From Planctomycetota bacterium (lineage in GTDB: Bacteria > Planctomycetota > PLA2 > JAEUHO01), in assembly GCA_020851795.1 (NCBI GenBank), contig JADZCA010000053.1, positions 1 through 44,663 on the forward strand: a stretch of DNA of 44,663 nucleotides, read 5' to 3'. A model generated the notes under the pieces. That model saw only the letters and a list, made by a program, of their open reading frames with translations, did not search any database and was not told the DNA's origin. A program made the translations under genes and the position numbers. This document shows, piece by piece, positions 42,810-44,663 of this stretch. How positions within the stretch are numbered: the stretch's first letter is position 1; every line of letters starts with the position of its first letter.

Positions 42810-44054
42810 ATGAGCGAGCGCGCCGTTCCCCCCGAGCCAGCGATTCACCGCGCGGCCCGTACCGGCGACCACGCGGCGATCGAGCGCCTGCTCGCGGCGG
42901 GCGCGGACGTGGACGAGCCCGCCGACCTGGAGTTCGACCATGGGCCGCACCTGCGAGGCCTGACACCGCTCCTGACCGCTGCGAGGTCGATCGACGGTGC
43001 GACGGTTGCGACGCTCCGGCTCCTGCTCGACCGAGGCGCGAACCTCCACGCGAGGGCGGAGGGCGGTGGTGACGCAGCGTGGTACGCCGCGGGGACCGGG
43101 ATGCGCATCCCGGGGCTCCACACGTGGAGGGTCGTTCCGGAGCATGTCGAGAGGCTGCGGTTCCTCCTGGACGCTGGACTCTCACCGACGGGCCGAAACG
43201 CTAGCGGGAGCACGTGCCTCTGCGAGGCCTGCGGGGCGGGAGATCCGGCGCGCGTCACCCTGCTCTTGGAGCGGGGAGTACGACCGGGCCCGGACTGGGG
43301 GGCCGAGGACTCCGCAGCCTACGAACGCTCCACGCGCGCCCTCTTCGGGGCGCAGGCACTCCCTCGTTTCATGCCCGGGGAGCCCCCTGCAGGGGTCGCC
43401 CCCCTGTTCCGCGCGGCCGAATCCGGGTCGAGCGAGTGCGTCGATCGGCTCTTGGCCGCAGGTGCCTCGGTGACACAGCGCGACGAGGACGGTTCCACCG
43501 CCCTTGCGCACGCTCGCTCCCCCGCGGTCGTGCGCGCACTGGTGCGGGCCGGTGCCGACGTGCAGGCCGTGGACGAGTGGCGGAAGGACCCACTGGCCGC
43601 AGTCCTCGACGAGGCCTCCGGCGACGGCGAGTGTCTGGAGCCCGGCCTGTTCGAGGTCGCACGCGCTCTCGTCGAGGCGGGTGCCGCGCTTGATCGCGTT
43701 CCCGGCCGTGCTACCTCGCGCTTGTGGGACGCCGCGTTCAGCCACAATGCGGATGCCGTGGAGTTCCTGCTCTCCATGGGGCTGCGCCCGATGCCGGACT
43801 CCCGTGACGGGCAGACACCGCTCCACGCCATCGCGTGGCAGGGTGAATGCGACCACGCGCCCAAGAACGCGGCATGCGAGCGGATCATCCGTGCGCTTGT
43901 CGCGGCGGGGAATCCGGTGGACGCGAGGGACGAGCACGGACGGACGCCCCTCGGCGAGGCACATGGCGGCGACTGGCGGAACGACACGGCGATCCGAGTC
44001 CTTCTCGAACTCGGCGCCGATCCGGGCGGGGGCCGCGCCGAACGCGGCAAGTGA
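42810..44054 (+). CDS. Ankyrin-repeat protein (island cargo)
   Basis: 414 aa from ATG 42810; GTG 42801 is an alternative. Roughly seven ankyrin-type repeats: AIHRAARTGDHAAIERLLAA with GADV, TPLLTAARSIDGATVATLRL with LLDRGANL, APLFRAAESGSSECVDRLLA with AGASV, TPLHAIAWQGE, then TPLGEAH with IRVLLELGADP. No signal peptide, membrane segment or catalytic domain is seen, so a cytoplasmic protein-protein interaction role is likely. It sits on the tRNA-Cys island and has more A/T at third positions than the core genes. Ankyrin proteins occur as immunity or cargo proteins, but nothing here shows a specific role. Confidence 0.85.
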   Translation: MSERAVPPEPAIHRAARTGDHAAIERLLAAGADVDEPADLEFDHGPHLRGLTPLLTAARSIDGATVATLRLLLDRGANLHARAEGGGDAAWYAAGTGMRIPGLHTWRVVPEHVERLRFLLDAGLSPTGRNASGSTCLCEACGAGDPARVTLLLERGVRPGPDWGAEDSAAYERSTRALFGAQALPRFMPGEPPAGVAPLFRAAESGSSECVDRLLAAGASVTQRDEDGSTALAHARSPAVVRALVRAGADVQAVDEWRKDPLAAVLDEASGDGECLEPGLFEVARALVEAGAALDRVPGRATSRLWDAAFSHNADAVEFLLSMGLRPMPDSRDGQTPLHAIAWQGECDHAPKNAACERIIRALVAAGNPVDARDEHGRTPLGEAHGGDWRNDTAIRVLLELGADPGGGRAERGK

Positions 44055-44344
44055 GGCCGAGTTGGTTGGCGGAGGCACGGCGGTCAGGTCCCCATGTCCT
44101 GCCCGACGGAGAACGCACAACGCCCCCCAGCGCGAGGCGCAGGGAGGGGGGGCCGATACCTCCGCGCGTATACGTGGAACCGCGCTGGCGCCCGCACCAC
44201 GGGAACCACCTCGGGCGTTTTTTCGCATTCGCGAGGGGTGTCCGTTGCGTTGCTGCGTGCCTCCCGCCCGAAAACGAGGGAGGGGGGGTACCTGACGTGC
44301 TCCCCGTCTCTGGTCCAAGGATAACGGGAGAAGCCTCTGCTTCG

Positions 44345-44663
44345 TCAGCGCCTCTCTGCTCCCGGCCCGAGGGCCGGGATCAGAGAGGCGAACGCCGCCG
44401 GGGACACACCCCCGAGGGCTGAGTGCGGCCTCGACTCGTTGTAGTCGCGCCTCCAATTTTCGATCGTCCGCCTCGCGTCGTCAAGGCTCGTGAACCAGCT
44501 CGTGCTGAGGCATTCGTCGCGGAACCTCCCGTTGAGGCTCTCGGCGAAGGCGTTCTCGATCGGCTTGCCCGGCCGGATGAAGTCGAGCGCGATCTCCTTC
44601 TCGTACGCCCACGCGTCGAAGTGGTTGGACGTGAACTCGGTCCCGTTGTCGATCGTGATCGCG
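44345..44663 (-). mobile_element. IS3-family transposase, C-terminal part (runs off the window)
   Basis: 105 codons before the stop, read from the window end. DNGTEFTSNHFDAWAYEKEI carries the second catalytic Asp. IRPGKPIENAFAESLNGRFR and DECLSTSWFTSLDDARRTIE carry the catalytic Glu and the typical IS3 OrfB ending (WRRDYNESRPHSALGG-SPAAFA). It is cut by the window edge, so completeness of the IS is unknown. The IS end must lie in about 44290-44344, but the terminal repeat cannot be fixed with one end visible. The spacer 44055-44344 holds no other gene I can support. Confidence 0.9.

Noticed and set aside
42810..44054. Ankyrin gene as a defined anti-phage or toxin-immunity system
   Set aside because: There is no partner effector, nuclease or toxin gene next to it in the window; only its position on an island is suggestive.
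44094..44324. Small plus-strand open frame between the ankyrin gene and the IS
   Set aside because: No ribosome-binding site, no domain and an IS end expected there; not supportable as a gene.

Overview
The window reads as a chromosome segment of a very GC-rich (visibly above 70% G+C) Gram-negative bacterium. Outer-membrane lipid genes (LptF, LptG, a tandem LPS-kinase protein, an MsbA-like exporter), several FHA-domain membrane proteins, a carboxypeptidase-regulatory-like protein and many lineage-specific secreted or lipoproteins point to Planctomycetota. That assignment is an inference from gene content, not a search result. Most genes show extreme G/C at third codon positions. Adjacent genes are often joined by 4-nt GTGA/ATGA/TTGA overlaps.

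Layout. 1-769: no gene; dispersed and hairpin repeats. 770-4760: two FHA-domain, single-pass membrane proteins, the first ending in a CAP/SCP domain. 4973-9418 (minus): LPS-kinase-like tandem kinase, ABC exporter and arginase. 9486-11737 (plus): lptF-lptG, divergent from the kinase. 11850-13082 (minus): a SecD-P1-like lipoprotein. 13104-16002 (plus): an RNA-modification and ribosome-assembly operon (RluA-type pseudouridine synthase, SpoU methyltransferase, RsgA). 16016-18422 (minus): N-formylglutamate amidohydrolase and FolC. 18500-21898: two paralogous membrane-anchored proteins of unknown function; the second overlaps aroB. 23124-24746: M14 carboxypeptidase. 24802-30969: fdhD facing an fdsGBAD NAD-dependent formate dehydrogenase operon. 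30970-39714: a repeat-rich stretch holding STAS-PilZ, MoxR, a carboxypeptidase-regulatory-like protein, TatD and a secreted Gly-rich protein. 39715-41603: a small two-TM protein and a lipoprotein. 41739-41812: tRNA-Cys(GCA). 41813-44663: a decayed genomic island at the tRNA 3' end, with a C-terminal tyrosine-integrase remnant, an ATPase fragment, an HTH fragment, an ankyrin-repeat gene and the 3' end of an IS3-family transposase. Its base composition is visibly less GC-biased.

What stands out. (1) A modular hairpin repeat family occurs at five intergenic loci. It is built from 28-bp units and a palindromic CTCCGACCCC/GGGGTCGGAG core and appears as 1, 4 or 10 units. (2) A second family has terminal inverted repeats beginning CTAGGCTCTG, and the element edge supplies the TAG stop codon of the neighbouring gene in both copies. 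(3) A TANNNT hexamer lies 6-9 nt upstream of the start codon of at least seven genes, including two divergent pairs sharing one overlapping site. This suggests widespread leaderless transcription. (4) About 140-bp tandem repeats follow the formate dehydrogenase operon. (5) There is a tRNA-Cys island. No CRISPR array, reverse transcriptase or complete known defence system is visible.
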